This document shows positions 7,344 to 15,301 of a stretch of DNA of 33,528 nucleotides, in pieces. The position numbers were made by a program, and so were the translations under genes. The stretch covers positions 1,303 through 34,830 of the forward strand of contig NZ_ML974141.1 of assembly GCF_004143485.2 (NCBI RefSeq), read 5' to 3'. A model generated the notes under the pieces. The model saw nothing but the letters and a program-made list of their open reading frames with translations. It made no database searches and was not told the origin of the DNA. How positions within the stretch are numbered: the stretch's first letter is position 1; every line of letters starts with the position of its first letter. The stretch is from Halorussus amylolyticus. Lineage in GTDB: Archaea > Halobacteriota > Halobacteria > Halobacteriales > Haladaptataceae.

Positions 7344-8237
7344 ATGGAAGATAAAAATAATATTACGCGACGGAAAACCCTCTCGGCTACTGCCGGAATC
7401 GGCAGTGCGTTAGTCGGAGTTCCGGCCGTCGTGGCAGGCGACCCGAGCGGAAACGAAAATTCGGACGACCCGTCGGTAGCAGAACTCAAGGAATCGCTCC
7501 GAGAGTCCGAACACATAGTCGCGGAACCGGAGGCGTACCATCGGTTTACCGAAGAGTCGGTCTCCTTCGACTCTCTCAGTGCTTCCGACCTTCCCGACGA
7601 CCCCGAAATCTACTTCGGGGAGTACAAGAATGCGGAAGCACCGTCGGGTAAGTACGTCGAAGTTGGAAGTCCGACCGAACTGCAACAGCGCGACGTTCCC
7701 CTAGCCCTGCAGGGAGAAGCTGAGAGTCGTGTTGTTGGAGAGAACAACGTCGTAGAACCGGAGGTTAGCGACTTCTTCTACGTGGAAGGAGACGTCGGCT
7801 CGGCGACCCTCGAAGCCCACGGTCACGGTATCACCGTCGATGTGGCCGTCGGTGCCGGTCTCACAATCGACCTGATAACTTCGGACCTTCAGGTCGGTGC
7901 TACCCTCTCGATGGACATCACGTTCACCGTCAACGGGGTCAGCTTCACCGTGAGTCCCGTAAGCTTTGGCGTGTCCGCAGGACCGAGCGACAGAGATGGA
8001 TACTGCATCGGTCCGATAGGTATCGATTGGGGGTACCTGCCCGGCGGAGAAGTCGAACTGTGCGGGTCCTTCCAAATCAACTCACATCCCAACGGCGAAA
8101 TCAGCCTCGTCTTCTCGGTCGGCGGGCTCGATGTCTGTGCGGACCCGTGTCCGGGAATCAACTGTCCCGTTTGTGCGTCGGTGGTGGCGAGTTCGATCAG
8201 CTTCGAGACTCCCAGCTTCGACCCGAACCCCTTCTAG
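7344..8237 (+). CDS. Tat-secreted, Cys-containing beta-rich protein, function unknown (halocin-like organisation possible)
   Basis: The 297-residue protein starts with a Tat signal (TRRKTLSATAGIGSALVG, then PAVVAGDP) without a lipobox Cys, so it should be released. An acidic N-terminal half (residues about 32-150) is followed by alternating hydrophobic strands (HGITVDVAVGAGLTIDL and similar). The last 75 residues hold all six cysteines of the mature part, four of them in CADPCPGINCPVC. Halocin C8 is made as a Tat-dependent precursor with a Cys-rich C-terminal peptide; the layout here is reminiscent but I see no sequence match, and other secreted proteins fit as well. Codon use is less GC-biased than in neighbouring genes and the promoter region is very AT-rich, which suggests acquisition by transfer. 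A membrane-protein gene converges from the right. Confidence 0.7.
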   Translation: MEDKNNITRRKTLSATAGIGSALVGVPAVVAGDPSGNENSDDPSVAELKESLRESEHIVAEPEAYHRFTEESVSFDSLSASDLPDDPEIYFGEYKNAEAPSGKYVEVGSPTELQQRDVPLALQGEAESRVVGENNVVEPEVSDFFYVEGDVGSATLEAHGHGITVDVAVGAGLTIDLITSDLQVGATLSMDITFTVNGVSFTVSPVSFGVSAGPSDRDGYCIGPIGIDWGYLPGGEVELCGSFQINSHPNGEISLVFSVGGLDVCADPCPGINCPVCASVVASSISFETPSFDPNPF

Positions 8238-8245
8238 CGTTCGTC

Positions 8246-8292
8246 GGACGACCGGGAACCTTCTAGTCGTCCAAACGCTTTCCAGAATTTTT
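8246..8292 (+). terminator. Stem-loop and T-run after the secreted protein gene
   Basis: GGACGAC (8246-8252) pairs with GTCGTCC (8266-8272), extended outside by AGCGTT/AACGCT across a small internal loop. A run of five T (8288-8292) follows, within 55 nt of the stop codon. Further hairpins, GATGCG/CGCATC (8298-8311) and CGGGCAG/CTGCCCG (8412-8433), occupy the rest of this convergent gap. Confidence 0.45.
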
Positions 8293-8463
8293 CGGACGAT
8301 GCGAACGCATCAGTGTTGTCACCTACGATTCTGGGACTCCGGTGTGGTTTAGACTACTGTTTTCTGACCGCGCATCGGCTCTGTCGCGGTCTCGCGTACG
8401 ACTGCGTTCCACGGGCAGTGAGTGCTCTGCCCGGGCCGATGCGAAGCGTGCAAATTACCGGAT

Positions 8464-9348
8464 TCACCCGGACGTGGAGAACGCGAGTATCAAGAAGACG
8501 ACGAGGAGGGCGGCAAAGGTAGCGACGTACCCGAGAGCCACGCGTCCCGATAGTTCAATCGTCTCGGATGGCTCCGACGGCGTAAACCATGCGGCGTATC
8601 CCCCGGGGTCCGGCATCTGTTCTGCACGGTATCGACCCCACTCCAGACCGAGTTTCACCGCGAGGAACGAACCGGCCCACAGCACGTCGAATCCCCACGT
8701 GGGAAGTATCGACCCTGTGAGCACACTGACCGAGAGCGAGTAAAACAGTACCAGAGGAAGAGACAACACGTACACGAGGATGAACCGAACCGGTAGTTCG
8801 AGGGTCATGTACGCCGACAGTTCTTCGTATCGCTTACTTCGAATGTAACGACGGTGAATAGTGACTACGTGGGTGCCGAGTATGCCCAGTCCGACCCCGA
8901 AGACGACCGGCGATGTGAACGCCGAGAAGGCCGATAGAAATTCGGCGATGTCTCCGGCCCCGCCGCGTATCCCCAAATCCGGGTCGCCCGCCAGTCCGCT
9001 CGCTCCGAACACCACGACGACGAACGTCACGAAGAGCACCGTTGGAAGTACAACTCTCAGATTTCGGGTGTAAATCGGCGGGAGAGACCGAGCGATAGAC
9101 CGAGGCGCTTCGCTCCAGTATCCGTCCCCAATTGTCCCCGGAAGAAGCGTGGACTCGCGCTCCTCGACGGTGCTCTCCGACTGTGCGAACATCGCGTAGC
9201 CGCTGTAGACGAGCAACAACGCCACTACATCGAACCAGTAGAGTAGTCCGAGCGTCATAAACTCCAAGTCGAACAGAAAATACCCTACTAGTGGTAGTAG
9301 ATTGGCAATTCCTATCAGTCCGAAATCGAGGATGTCACTTTTGTCCAT
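8464..9348 (-). CDS. Polytopic membrane protein, DUF6498-like
   Basis: The 294-residue protein has about seven hydrophobic segments. It starts with IGIANLLPLVGYFLFDLEF and LGLLYWFDVVALLLVYSG; the pattern 'NLxPLxG...LLYWxxxV' resembles the DUF6498 family of membrane proteins as I remember it. A charged cytoplasmic or external loop with HRRYIRSKRYEEL separates the two halves. No active-site residues are apparent. The gene converges on the secreted Cys-containing protein gene. A link between the two, for example immunity or export, is only a guess from position. A strong TATA-like CATATAAATA at 9361-9370 lies about 18 nt before the ATG, slightly closer than usual, so the true start or transcription start is not fully settled. 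Confidence 0.72.
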   Translation of the reverse strand: MDKSDILDFGLIGIANLLPLVGYFLFDLEFMTLGLLYWFDVVALLLVYSGYAMFAQSESTVEERESTLLPGTIGDGYWSEAPRSIARSLPPIYTRNLRVVLPTVLFVTFVVVVFGASGLAGDPDLGIRGGAGDIAEFLSAFSAFTSPVVFGVGLGILGTHVVTIHRRYIRSKRYEELSAYMTLELPVRFILVYVLSLPLVLFYSLSVSVLTGSILPTWGFDVLWAGSFLAVKLGLEWGRYRAEQMPDPGGYAAWFTPSEPSETIELSGRVALGYVATFAALLVVFLILAFSTSG

Positions 9349-9635
9349 CTCTCTGGCTAGTATTTATATGCCTATGTACGGCGGATAATAGTATCGGTTG
9401 AGAACCCCCAGCCGATTGCTGCACTATATCTGTCTCGTATGGTCTGGCACTCTTCAGATGGTCTGCAGGACGAGGTGGTCGAACGATGGCGCAAACGCAT
9501 TCATGTTAAAATGGGTACGACCGTCTGACGACCTCGTCCGCGTCCTCGAATAGACTCGTATCGACCGACTTCGAGGGGAAAACGGACGTTTCACTTTACC
9601 CAAAACACTTGTACATCAGTTACTAACCCAACCAT

Positions 9636-10295
9636 ATGAGGCGGCGCGAGGTTTTCGCCGGTATCGGGGCCGTCGCTCTCACCGCTGGCTGCCTCGGCGA
9701 CACGACCGGAGCACCGGAAACGACCGACGAGGGGGACCGAGAGACGGCCCGGAAGGGGGCCGACGAGGATGCGGCGGACAGCGAGTCCGCCGAGGGCAAA
9801 CTGAAGGAGATGCCCGCAGATATGGACGAGATAGAGTACCGAGAGAGATACTTCGCGCGGACCCACGAGACGCCGACATGGGCTGAATCTCAGGAACGAC
9901 CTTTCGGGAACCTAGAGCTGTACGATTCAGCCGATTGGGCTCGCGAGGCCCTCCCGTTCGAGGCGGTCGCGGATGGGCGGGAAGACGAACTCCGCGAGTT
10001 CGTCGACGGGACCGACTTCGGCCGCTCACGGCTCCTCTATGTGGTCGCGGTCGGACTGGGGACAAGCGACCTCGTGACGGGAGTCTAATAGCTCGGCGTT
10101 CACGACGACAGAATCGTCGGTACCGCAACGATACGAAACGGCGAGGAGGGCGATTCGATGGATATGTACGCGTCCACGCTCGTGCGCGCCACATTTGACG
10201 AGGACGCCCATCTCCCCGACCGAGCGGTGCTATCAGTCGCTTCGTACAACGCTAGAACGGGTGTTGTCGAAGCGACAACAGACGGGAGCAACTAG
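9636..10295 (+). pseudogene. Tat lipoprotein gene interrupted by tandem in-frame stop codons
   Basis: The intact first part encodes 150 residues: a twin-arginine start (MRRREVF), lipobox LTAGC with Cys19, an acidic linker, and a domain with LREFVDGTDFGRSRLLYVVAVG. It stops at TAA 10086-10088, immediately followed by TAG 10089-10091. The same frame then stays open for 67 more codons to TAG 10293-10295, encoding LGVHDDRIVGTATIRNG and ASTLVRATF. This tail continues the domain pattern seen in the lipoprotein at 6417-7166 (FV..TDF...LYV...STLIR), so I infer that one longer gene was broken. A truncated protein could still be made and exported. Suppression of both stops is unlikely but would restore a protein of about 219 residues. 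Confidence 0.65.
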
Positions 10296-10330
10296 CGACG
10301 CGGAGAAAATATGATATAGCGTTTTTCAGT

Positions 10331-11608
10331 TTATTTGCGGCCCTCGAACGCCGCTCGAAGCTCCTCCTGCATGAACTCCCGGCGGACCTTCCGCGCGCGC
10401 TCGTCCGAGAGATAGTTCGACATGACCACGCGCGGGTCGTCGCTCCCCTGCTCGGCAGCGATGTCTTCCAGTCCCTCCAGCACCGCTTCCAGGACCGAGG
10501 TGTACGTGTCGTACCAGAATCGGCGACAGAGCTGCGGACTCGGGCGCTCGCCGTCGATTTCCTCAGGGAGTCCCGCACGGTCCGCGAGGTCGCGGAACCA
10601 CGCCCAGACGCGCTCGCGGGTCACGTGCGGGTCCGCGCCCTGCCGCGACGGAAAGAGGTGACCCGACCAGGTCTCGCGGTCGGCGAGTTCGTCGAGTCGG
10701 GCGTCGAGCGCGTCCAATCCGTAGACGACGTTGACCTCGCCCGGCCCGTTCTTTCGCTCCTCGAACGCGACGTACGGCACCTCGTCGTCGGCCACGTCGC
10801 GGACGATTTGGGAGACGTGAAGCCGTGCGACTTCGTTCGCGCGCAGGCCCCACGCCGCGAGCGCGACGACCAGCAGGCGTTCGCGGGGCGAGTCGGCCGT
10901 GCCGACGAGCGCCCGGACGTGCCCGGCCGCGAGCGGCGACGGGTCAGAGTTCTCGGCTTGCCACCGGAATTCGTCGTACAGTCCCGTCGCGGGGTTGACT
11001 GCGGCGAGGCGGCGGCCGACGAGGTGCTGGTACCAGTCGTCCACTACCCCTCGAACGCGCGCTTTGGTCCGCGCGCTGTACGAGCGACCGTCGAGCCAGT
11101 CGAACGCGGCGTAACACGCGCTGACTGCCTCGTGGGTTGGAGTCTCGCTGCCGATGGCGACCGGCGAGAGCAGGTCGTCTGCGTCGTTCGCCGCGCGATA
11201 CGCCCGGACGTAAAGATTCAGGCGACGGCGCTTGGTTTCGATTGACGACTCGCGGAGCGAGTGTCGGGTACGCCGCCGGTCGAGGAACGTTTCGAGCGCG
11301 TCCCGCGTGTCGGCGTGGTCGGTCGCCCAATCGTACCCCTCATCGCCGCCGAGACCGAGGTCCTCGCGCCAGAAGTCGCCGAACGACCGGCCGTGGTGTC
11401 GTCGCAGGGCGGCGAGAAACCCCCTGAGTCCGCGGTCGCGAAACCACTGGTGGGTCGGTCTGTGAGTTTCGGGGTCGTATCCCTCGACTTCGAGGCGAGG
11501 TGCGACGGTCCCCCAGTAGAGGCTCTGGAAATCCGCGAGCGAGAGCGTCGTCCAGCGAACGTCGCCGAAGGGCCCCGAGTCGGTCGTTTCGGTGGGTTTC
11601 TCGGTCAC
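10331..11608 (-). CDS. Tyrosine-type site-specific recombinase (integrase family)
   Basis: The 425-residue protein has an N-terminal core-binding-like helical region (residues about 100-200) and a C-terminal catalytic region. I assign Arg256 (AAWGLRANEVARLH), Lys286 (EERKNGPGE), Arg362 (PSPQLCRRFWYDTY) and Tyr399 (VVMSNYLSDE) to the RKHRHY scheme. The usual box II His appears replaced by Gln359, which is atypical. To my knowledge similar proteins occur widely in haloarchaeal chromosomes, so it may be a resident recombinase rather than the integrase of a recent element. The only start in frame before an upstream stop is GTG 11608. That GTG overlaps the stop of a 30-codon ORF, so translation may be coupled. 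The neighbouring 7.2-10.3 kb has accessory features, but I found no attachment-site repeats. Confidence 0.8.
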   Translation of the reverse strand: MTEKPTETTDSGPFGDVRWTTLSLADFQSLYWGTVAPRLEVEGYDPETHRPTHQWFRDRGLRGFLAALRRHHGRSFGDFWREDLGLGGDEGYDWATDHADTRDALETFLDRRRTRHSLRESSIETKRRRLNLYVRAYRAANDADDLLSPVAIGSETPTHEAVSACYAAFDWLDGRSYSARTKARVRGVVDDWYQHLVGRRLAAVNPATGLYDEFRWQAENSDPSPLAAGHVRALVGTADSPRERLLVVALAAWGLRANEVARLHVSQIVRDVADDEVPYVAFEERKNGPGEVNVVYGLDALDARLDELADRETWSGHLFPSRQGADPHVTRERVWAWFRDLADRAGLPEEIDGERPSPQLCRRFWYDTYTSVLEAVLEGLEDIAAEQGSDDPRVVMSNYLSDERARKVRREFMQEELRAAFEGRK

Positions 11609-11697
11609 GGCGGCCCTCCCGAGCGTGTTTCGATTTCGAGTCGCGTCCGTCGCGGGAGTCCGCTCGATTCCCGACGTTGGAATTTTAAGGCGGCCAT
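11605..11697 (-). CDS. Possible 30-codon leader ORF ahead of the recombinase gene
   Basis: An ATG at 11697 opens a frame for MAALKFQRRESSGLPRRTRL and ten more residues, with the stop at 11605-11607. Its TGA overlaps the GTG start of the recombinase (GTGA). A very AT-rich TATA-like stretch at 11715-11728 lies about 25-27 nt before the ATG, so a leaderless mRNA would begin at this ORF. The peptide is basic and resembles nothing I know. The alternative is that the ORF is untranslated and the recombinase has a 90-nt leader. Confidence 0.35.
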   Translation of the reverse strand: MAALKFQRRESSGLPRRTRLEIETRSGGPP

Positions 11698-11714
11698 ACG
11701 CGGGCGTTTCGGCA

Positions 11715-11728
11715 GATATATCTTATTA
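11715..11728 (-). promoter_or_regulatory. TATA-like box upstream of the recombinase unit
   Basis: The minus strand reads TAATAAGATATATC, well suited as a TATA box. It would start transcription near 11697-11700, at the leader ORF. Confidence 0.45.
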
Positions 11729-11804
11729 GTTATGGTTTCGTGGGGATAACGGGCGGCAAGGGCCTGTTAGACCCACGGATTTCGTCGGCTAAATCGGCGT
11801 GGCC

Positions 11805-11815
11805 GGTATAAATCC
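11805..11815. promoter_or_regulatory. Orphan TATA-like box in the gap 11698-11945
   Basis: The sequence reads GGTATAAATCC on the plus strand and GGATTTATACC on the minus strand; the latter contains the TTTATA core. Neither direction leads within 40 nt to a convincing gene. Leftward it could start a longer leader for the recombinase unit; rightward it runs antisense into the DUF6789-type gene. I see no tRNA, no inverted repeat and no other gene in this gap. Confidence 0.3.
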
Positions 11816-11945
11816 TTTACCGCTATACGAAATCCGGGGTCGCATGTGGCCGGAGAGACCTGAACGAACAGCGTCCAGAGTCCTTGGCAAGGCCATTCAT
11901 ATCAATTCGGTACTCAAATTGCGGCTCAATCGGAGAGCGCGGCGC

Positions 11946-12455
11946 TCAGACCAGCGTATCCGGACGGTCCCCGAGGTAGTCGAACACCGCGCCGAGCGTG
12001 AATCCGTACGAGAAGTGCGCGCCGAGGGTCAACACGAGGTAGAGGACAAGCGCGAGTCCGGTGTACCCCTCGTAGAAGGCGGGCGCGAACCCGGTCCAGA
12101 GGACGAACCCGTAGGGAAGCCCCTTCGTCGCGTACTTCTCGCCGGGCAGGTACGACCCGATTGACGCGAACAGGAGCGGCCACATCACCATGCCGGTCAG
12201 CAGGAACAGCACGTAACCGACCGCGGCCGGGTTCGGCGCGAACAGCGCGTCGAGACCCGTGAGTTCGGCGAGCGTGGCGAACGACCCGAGTTCGAACGCG
12301 TCGAGCGACCTAGCGATGAGCAGTCCCACGGTCAGCGCAGCGGTGCCGACGAGACCACCGACTGCGCCGATGAGTCCGTCGGTGACGATGCCGCTCAGGT
12401 GGTCGAAGTCCGGTTCCCCGGTTTCGGAAGTCTCGTCGCTCACGGATACCCCCAT
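11946..12455 (-). CDS. Membrane protein, DUF6789-like
   Basis: A short acidic N-terminus (SDETSETGEPDFDHL) is followed by four hydrophobic segments containing GLIGAVGGLVGTAALTVGLL, LLTGMVMWPLLFASIGSYLPG and LTLGAHFSYGFTLGAVF. The same order of motifs, GxxGTAxLTxGL...WPLxFxxxxxYLPG...YGFVLW...AHxxYGxxxGAV, occurs in the gene at 30650-31093, so the two are paralogues. The start is open to debate. An SD-like GGAGG lies 8 nt before ATG 12455, which I prefer. ATG 12476 lies about 29 nt from a TATA-like AACACTTTTG (12501-12510) and could be used in a leaderless mRNA. The function is unknown. The second copy sits near a terminal oxidase gene. Confidence 0.78.
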   Translation of the reverse strand: MGVSVSDETSETGEPDFDHLSGIVTDGLIGAVGGLVGTAALTVGLLIARSLDAFELGSFATLAELTGLDALFAPNPAAVGYVLFLLTGMVMWPLLFASIGSYLPGEKYATKGLPYGFVLWTGFAPAFYEGYTGLALVLYLVLTLGAHFSYGFTLGAVFDYLGDRPDTLV

Positions 12456-12500
12456 ATCGCGTTCCTCCCCATCCATGTGATTTACCACCACGCGAGAGTG

Positions 12501-12510
12501 CAAAAGTGTT
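12501..12510 (-). promoter_or_regulatory. TATA-like box of the DUF6789-type gene
   Basis: The minus strand reads AACACTTTTG. Its distance suits a transcript starting near 12478, giving either a leaderless start at 12476 or a roughly 22-nt leader that includes the GGAGG before 12455. Confidence 0.35.
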
Positions 12511-12575
12511 CTCCGAGCGCGGGTCCCAATCTTCGCGCCGCAACCGCAAAGTCGGTCTCGCCCGTTCGTCGAGAC

Positions 12576-12773
12576 ATGGCTCGACAGACTCAGGCCGACG
12601 CCGGGCGGTCGCTGGTCGAACGCGTGACGCTCCTCGCACTGACGTTCGCGGTCGGCTACGTCCTCGGCTCCCGAACCGGAAGAGACGCTGACGCGTGGGA
12701 AGACGCCGACCGCGAGCCGACTCGAATCACCATCGACGACGCCGAGGAATCGACCGAAGAGACCGAGGAGTAA
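12576..12773 (+). CDS. Small membrane protein with one transmembrane helix
   Basis: The 65-residue protein has a polar start (MARQTQADAGRSLVER), one hydrophobic helix (VTLLALTFAVGYVLGSRTGR) with a glycine pattern, and a very acidic C-terminus (TIDDAEESTEETEE). Codon bias is typical of the genome and it is divergent from the DUF6789-type gene. Small one-helix proteins of this layout are frequent in haloarchaea and uncharacterised. The chosen ATG follows CGTCGAGAC; an extended upstream frame from 12399 is not protein-like. The acidic tail would face the cytoplasm or the outside depending on orientation, which the sequence does not settle. Confidence 0.68.
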   Translation: MARQTQADAGRSLVERVTLLALTFAVGYVLGSRTGRDADAWEDADREPTRITIDDAEESTEETEE

Positions 12774-12801
12774 TTCGGAGGAGCCGTCAGTAGCGTCCGG
12801 G

Positions 12802-14469
12802 CTAGAAGCCGTGCGCGGTGCCGTCCTTCCGGGGTTCGGTCGCGCCCGAGAGCACGTCGTCGTCGCCCGATTCGAGGCGGGTAATCTGTGCGCCGCCGAA
12901 CGAGACCGGCGGGAGGACGCGCACGTCGTGGCCCATGCGCGCGAGTTTCGACTGGACGTTGCCGTCCATCCGGCCCTCGACCGCGAGCGACCCGTCCTCG
13001 CGGTAGCGCCACCGCGGTTGGTCGAGTGCGGCCTGAAGGGGCATGTCGTAGTCCACGATGTTCGAGATGACCTGCACGTGGCCTTGCGGTTGCATGTAGC
13101 CGCCCATCACGCCGAACGCGGCCCAGTCGTCGTCGCCGAAGTTGGCGACGGCGGGAATCAGCGTGTGGAACGGGCGCTTGCCGGGTTCGAGGTGGTTCGG
13201 GTGGTCGGGGTCGAGCGAGAACGACGACCCCCGGTTCTGGAGCGCGATGCCGGTGTCGCCAGCGACGAGACCCGACCCGAAACCGGCGAACCGGGAGTTG
13301 ATGTACGAGACGACGTTGCCCTCGTCGTCGGCGACGGTCAGCAGCACCGTGTCCGCGTCCTCGGCGTTCGACCCCGGCACGCCGAACGAAACGTCGCTAG
13401 CGGTGTCGCCGATGTCAGCGGCGCGCTCGGCCGCGTACGATTTGGATTCGAGCGGTGGAATCTCCTCGTACTCGGGGTCGGTGATGTAGCGGTGGCCGTC
13501 GTGGAACGCGCGCTTGGTGGCCTCCGCGAAGTAGTGGACGCGCTCGGGCGAACCGACGGGGTGGTCGCCCGCGCCGATTTCCTCCGCGATGTTGAGCGCC
13601 TCCAAGGCGATGAGACCCTGATTGTTCGGCGGGAGTTCGTAGATTTCCGCGCCGTTGTAGGTGGTCGAGACGGGGTCCAAAAATTCGGGTTCGAAGTCAG
13701 CGAGGTCAGAGACGGTCATGAAGCCGCCGTGTTTCTGGACCTCCGCCGCGATTTGCTCGGCGATGTCGCCCTCGTACACCACGTCAGCCCCTTCGTCTGC
13801 GATTTTCTGCATCGATTCGCCGAGGCGGGGGAGTCGTGCGACTTCGCCGACCTTCGGCGCGCGACCGTCCATCAGGTACGCTTCGCGGGCGTTCTCGTCG
13901 GTGAAGAGGTCCTCCGCGCCCGACCAGTAGGAGGCGATGACCTCCGAAACGGGGTAGCCCTCGGTGGCGTACTCGATGGCCGGGCCGAGCGCGTCGGCGA
14001 GCGAGAGACGGCCGAGTTCTTCGATTGTCGTCTCCCACCCGCGGGCCGTACCGGGAATCGTGACCGCGTGGGGACCGTAGAACGGCATCCCGGCGTCTTC
14101 GGTGTCGTCCACCGCGTATCCGCCGTCGTCGGGGTAGTACTCCGAGAGGTCGTCTTTCTTTCGCAGGGCTTCGCGGACGTTCTCGATGGTCGCGTCGGCG
14201 GGCGCGCCCCCGCACGACCGCATCGCGCCGACCTCGCCGTCGGCGGTCCGGTAGAGCGCGAACACGTCGCCGCCGAGACCCGTGCTCGTGGGTTCGACTA
14301 CGTTGAGCGCCGCGGCGGTCGCCACCGCAGCGTCGAAGGCGTTGCCGCCCTCCCGCAACATCTGGACGCCCGCCTCGGCGGCGAGCGGTTGGCTCGTGGC
14401 AACGAGACCGTTCGGGGCGTACGTCGTAGAGCGTCGAGACGTGAATCTGTCGAGGTCGGGGTCGGGCAT
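12802..14469 (-). CDS. ggt: Gamma-glutamyltranspeptidase family protein
   Basis: The 555-residue protein belongs to the Ntn-hydrolase family that cleaves or transfers the gamma-glutamyl group of glutathione-like substrates after self-cleavage into two chains. It shows the N-terminal GGNAFDAAVATAAALNVVEP and STGLGGDVFAL motifs. The self-cleavage and catalytic Thr is most likely Thr374 (NAEDADTVLLTVADDEGNVVS), and SSFSLDPDHPN and MGGYMQPQGHVQV follow. No signal peptide is visible after the chosen ATG 14469, so it is probably cytoplasmic, unlike many bacterial forms. Haloarchaea use gamma-glutamylcysteine as their main thiol, which makes it a plausible substrate; this is inference. It stands alone between unrelated genes. 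Confidence 0.92.
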   Translation of the reverse strand: MPDPDLDRFTSRRSTTYAPNGLVATSQPLAAEAGVQMLREGGNAFDAAVATAAALNVVEPTSTGLGGDVFALYRTADGEVGAMRSCGGAPADATIENVREALRKKDDLSEYYPDDGGYAVDDTEDAGMPFYGPHAVTIPGTARGWETTIEELGRLSLADALGPAIEYATEGYPVSEVIASYWSGAEDLFTDENAREAYLMDGRAPKVGEVARLPRLGESMQKIADEGADVVYEGDIAEQIAAEVQKHGGFMTVSDLADFEPEFLDPVSTTYNGAEIYELPPNNQGLIALEALNIAEEIGAGDHPVGSPERVHYFAEATKRAFHDGHRYITDPEYEEIPPLESKSYAAERAADIGDTASDVSFGVPGSNAEDADTVLLTVADDEGNVVSYINSRFAGFGSGLVAGDTGIALQNRGSSFSLDPDHPNHLEPGKRPFHTLIPAVANFGDDDWAAFGVMGGYMQPQGHVQVISNIVDYDMPLQAALDQPRWRYREDGSLAVEGRMDGNVQSKLARMGHDVRVLPPVSFGGAQITRLESGDDDVLSGATEPRKDGTAHGF

Positions 14470-14552
14470 GGGTAGGAGTAGCGTGGCAGGGGTCAAAAAC
14501 GGCCGGGAAGGGGCAGTGTGGGCCAGAAAACGCTGAGAATTGATGGTTTGGA

Positions 14553-15248
14553 CTACGGAGTGTCCGACATCGGAACGACGTAGGACTCGATGAAGTCCAC
14601 TATTTTGTCGATTAGGTCTTCTCTGTCGGTGAAGTATTTGAATCGAAGGTCGTACGCGTCGTCCATCTCGTCGATTGACGCGCTACTAAATTTCGGGTCG
14701 TACGTGTTCGTTCCGTTCGTACTTTTTTCGGCCTCTGCGAGGATGGCAAACGTTCTCGGGTCCCGTTCTCTATCGTCACGGGAGCGTAGCTGAAAATGTT
14801 CCGGGATTGCACCGGCTTCGGCTCCTGTACCCGTCGTGAGACCCGCTTTCGTGAAAATAAACGCGTTTCCATCGCTCGCTTCTGCAAATGCGACTGACTG
14901 GTCGATGACAGCCATTCCCAGTTCGTCCAAGTCGTTACGCACTACCTCTTGCTTGGTGGGAATCTGGACATCGCTTGCGATGAACGCCGTCGTGGCCGTT
15001 TCCTCGGAGACACGTCTGGAAATTGTGCGCAGAGTGGCTTCGATTTTGTCCGGGGCTACTTCGTCAGCGGTCGGGGCAAGGGGGTCGCTTGGTAGTGGAT
15101 ACCCCCGATCTGGGTAGAGGTACGAAGGGTCGAGGAGCCGATACGGCCCCATGAGGAATACGAATATGTCTGTCGGGTCCGCGTCAGGAATGGAGTCCGC
15201 GATGATGTTCGTCACATCTGTTTCCTCGTATTCCGTTAGTTCGTTCAT
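14553..15248 (-). CDS. Uncharacterised protein with FLMGPY motif (DUF7509-like)
   Basis: The 231-residue soluble protein begins with an acidic helix and then DIFVFLMGPYRLLDPSYLYP. Other visible stretches are TTAFIASDVQIPTKQEVVRND, ELGMAVIDQSVAFAEASDGNAFIFTKAGL and a C-terminal RFKYFTDREDLIDKIVDFI. A strand ending in 'FLMGPY', later 'DQSVAFAEASDGNAFIF' and a closing helix recall Rossmann-like nucleoside deoxyribosyltransferase or TIR-type folds, in which a similar strand-loop binds nucleotide. I think databases hold it as DUF7509, but I cannot confirm this. Its codon use is less GC-biased than in flanking genes. It is divergent from a winged-helix regulator gene, with both promoters in the 99-bp gap, so regulation by that protein is likely. 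Confidence 0.65.
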   Translation of the reverse strand: MNELTEYEETDVTNIIADSIPDADPTDIFVFLMGPYRLLDPSYLYPDRGYPLPSDPLAPTADEVAPDKIEATLRTISRRVSEETATTAFIASDVQIPTKQEVVRNDLDELGMAVIDQSVAFAEASDGNAFIFTKAGLTTGTGAEAGAIPEHFQLRSRDDRERDPRTFAILAEAEKSTNGTNTYDPKFSSASIDEMDDAYDLRFKYFTDREDLIDKIVDFIESYVVPMSDTP

Positions 15249-15270
15249 CTCGTCTTCGAGGTGTAATCAC

Positions 15271-15282
15271 TACTAATTAAAA
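15271..15282 (-). promoter_or_regulatory. TATA box of the FLMGPY-motif gene
   Basis: The minus strand reads TTTTAATTAGTA, centred about 28 nt before the ATG at 15248, giving a leaderless mRNA. Confidence 0.5.
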
Positions 15283-15301
15283 CGAATGATTCGGTAGGTG
15301 T

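Noticed and set aside
7167-11697. A defined integrated prophage or integrative element ending at the recombinase gene.
   Set aside because: No flanking direct repeats, tRNA gene, capsid, replication or conjugation genes were found; only composition and gene content suggest an accessory region.
11761-11850. A possible tRNA in the gap next to the recombinase (GGTATAAATCC looked like a T arm).
   Set aside because: The T-loop TTC is absent and no cloverleaf with acceptor, D and anticodon stems can be drawn; the motif is better explained as a TATA box.
12811-14475. A 554-codon open frame on the plus strand opposite the gamma-glutamyltranspeptidase gene.
   Set aside because: It mirrors the real gene; high GC at third positions removes stop codons from the opposite strand, and the translation has no recognisable domain.
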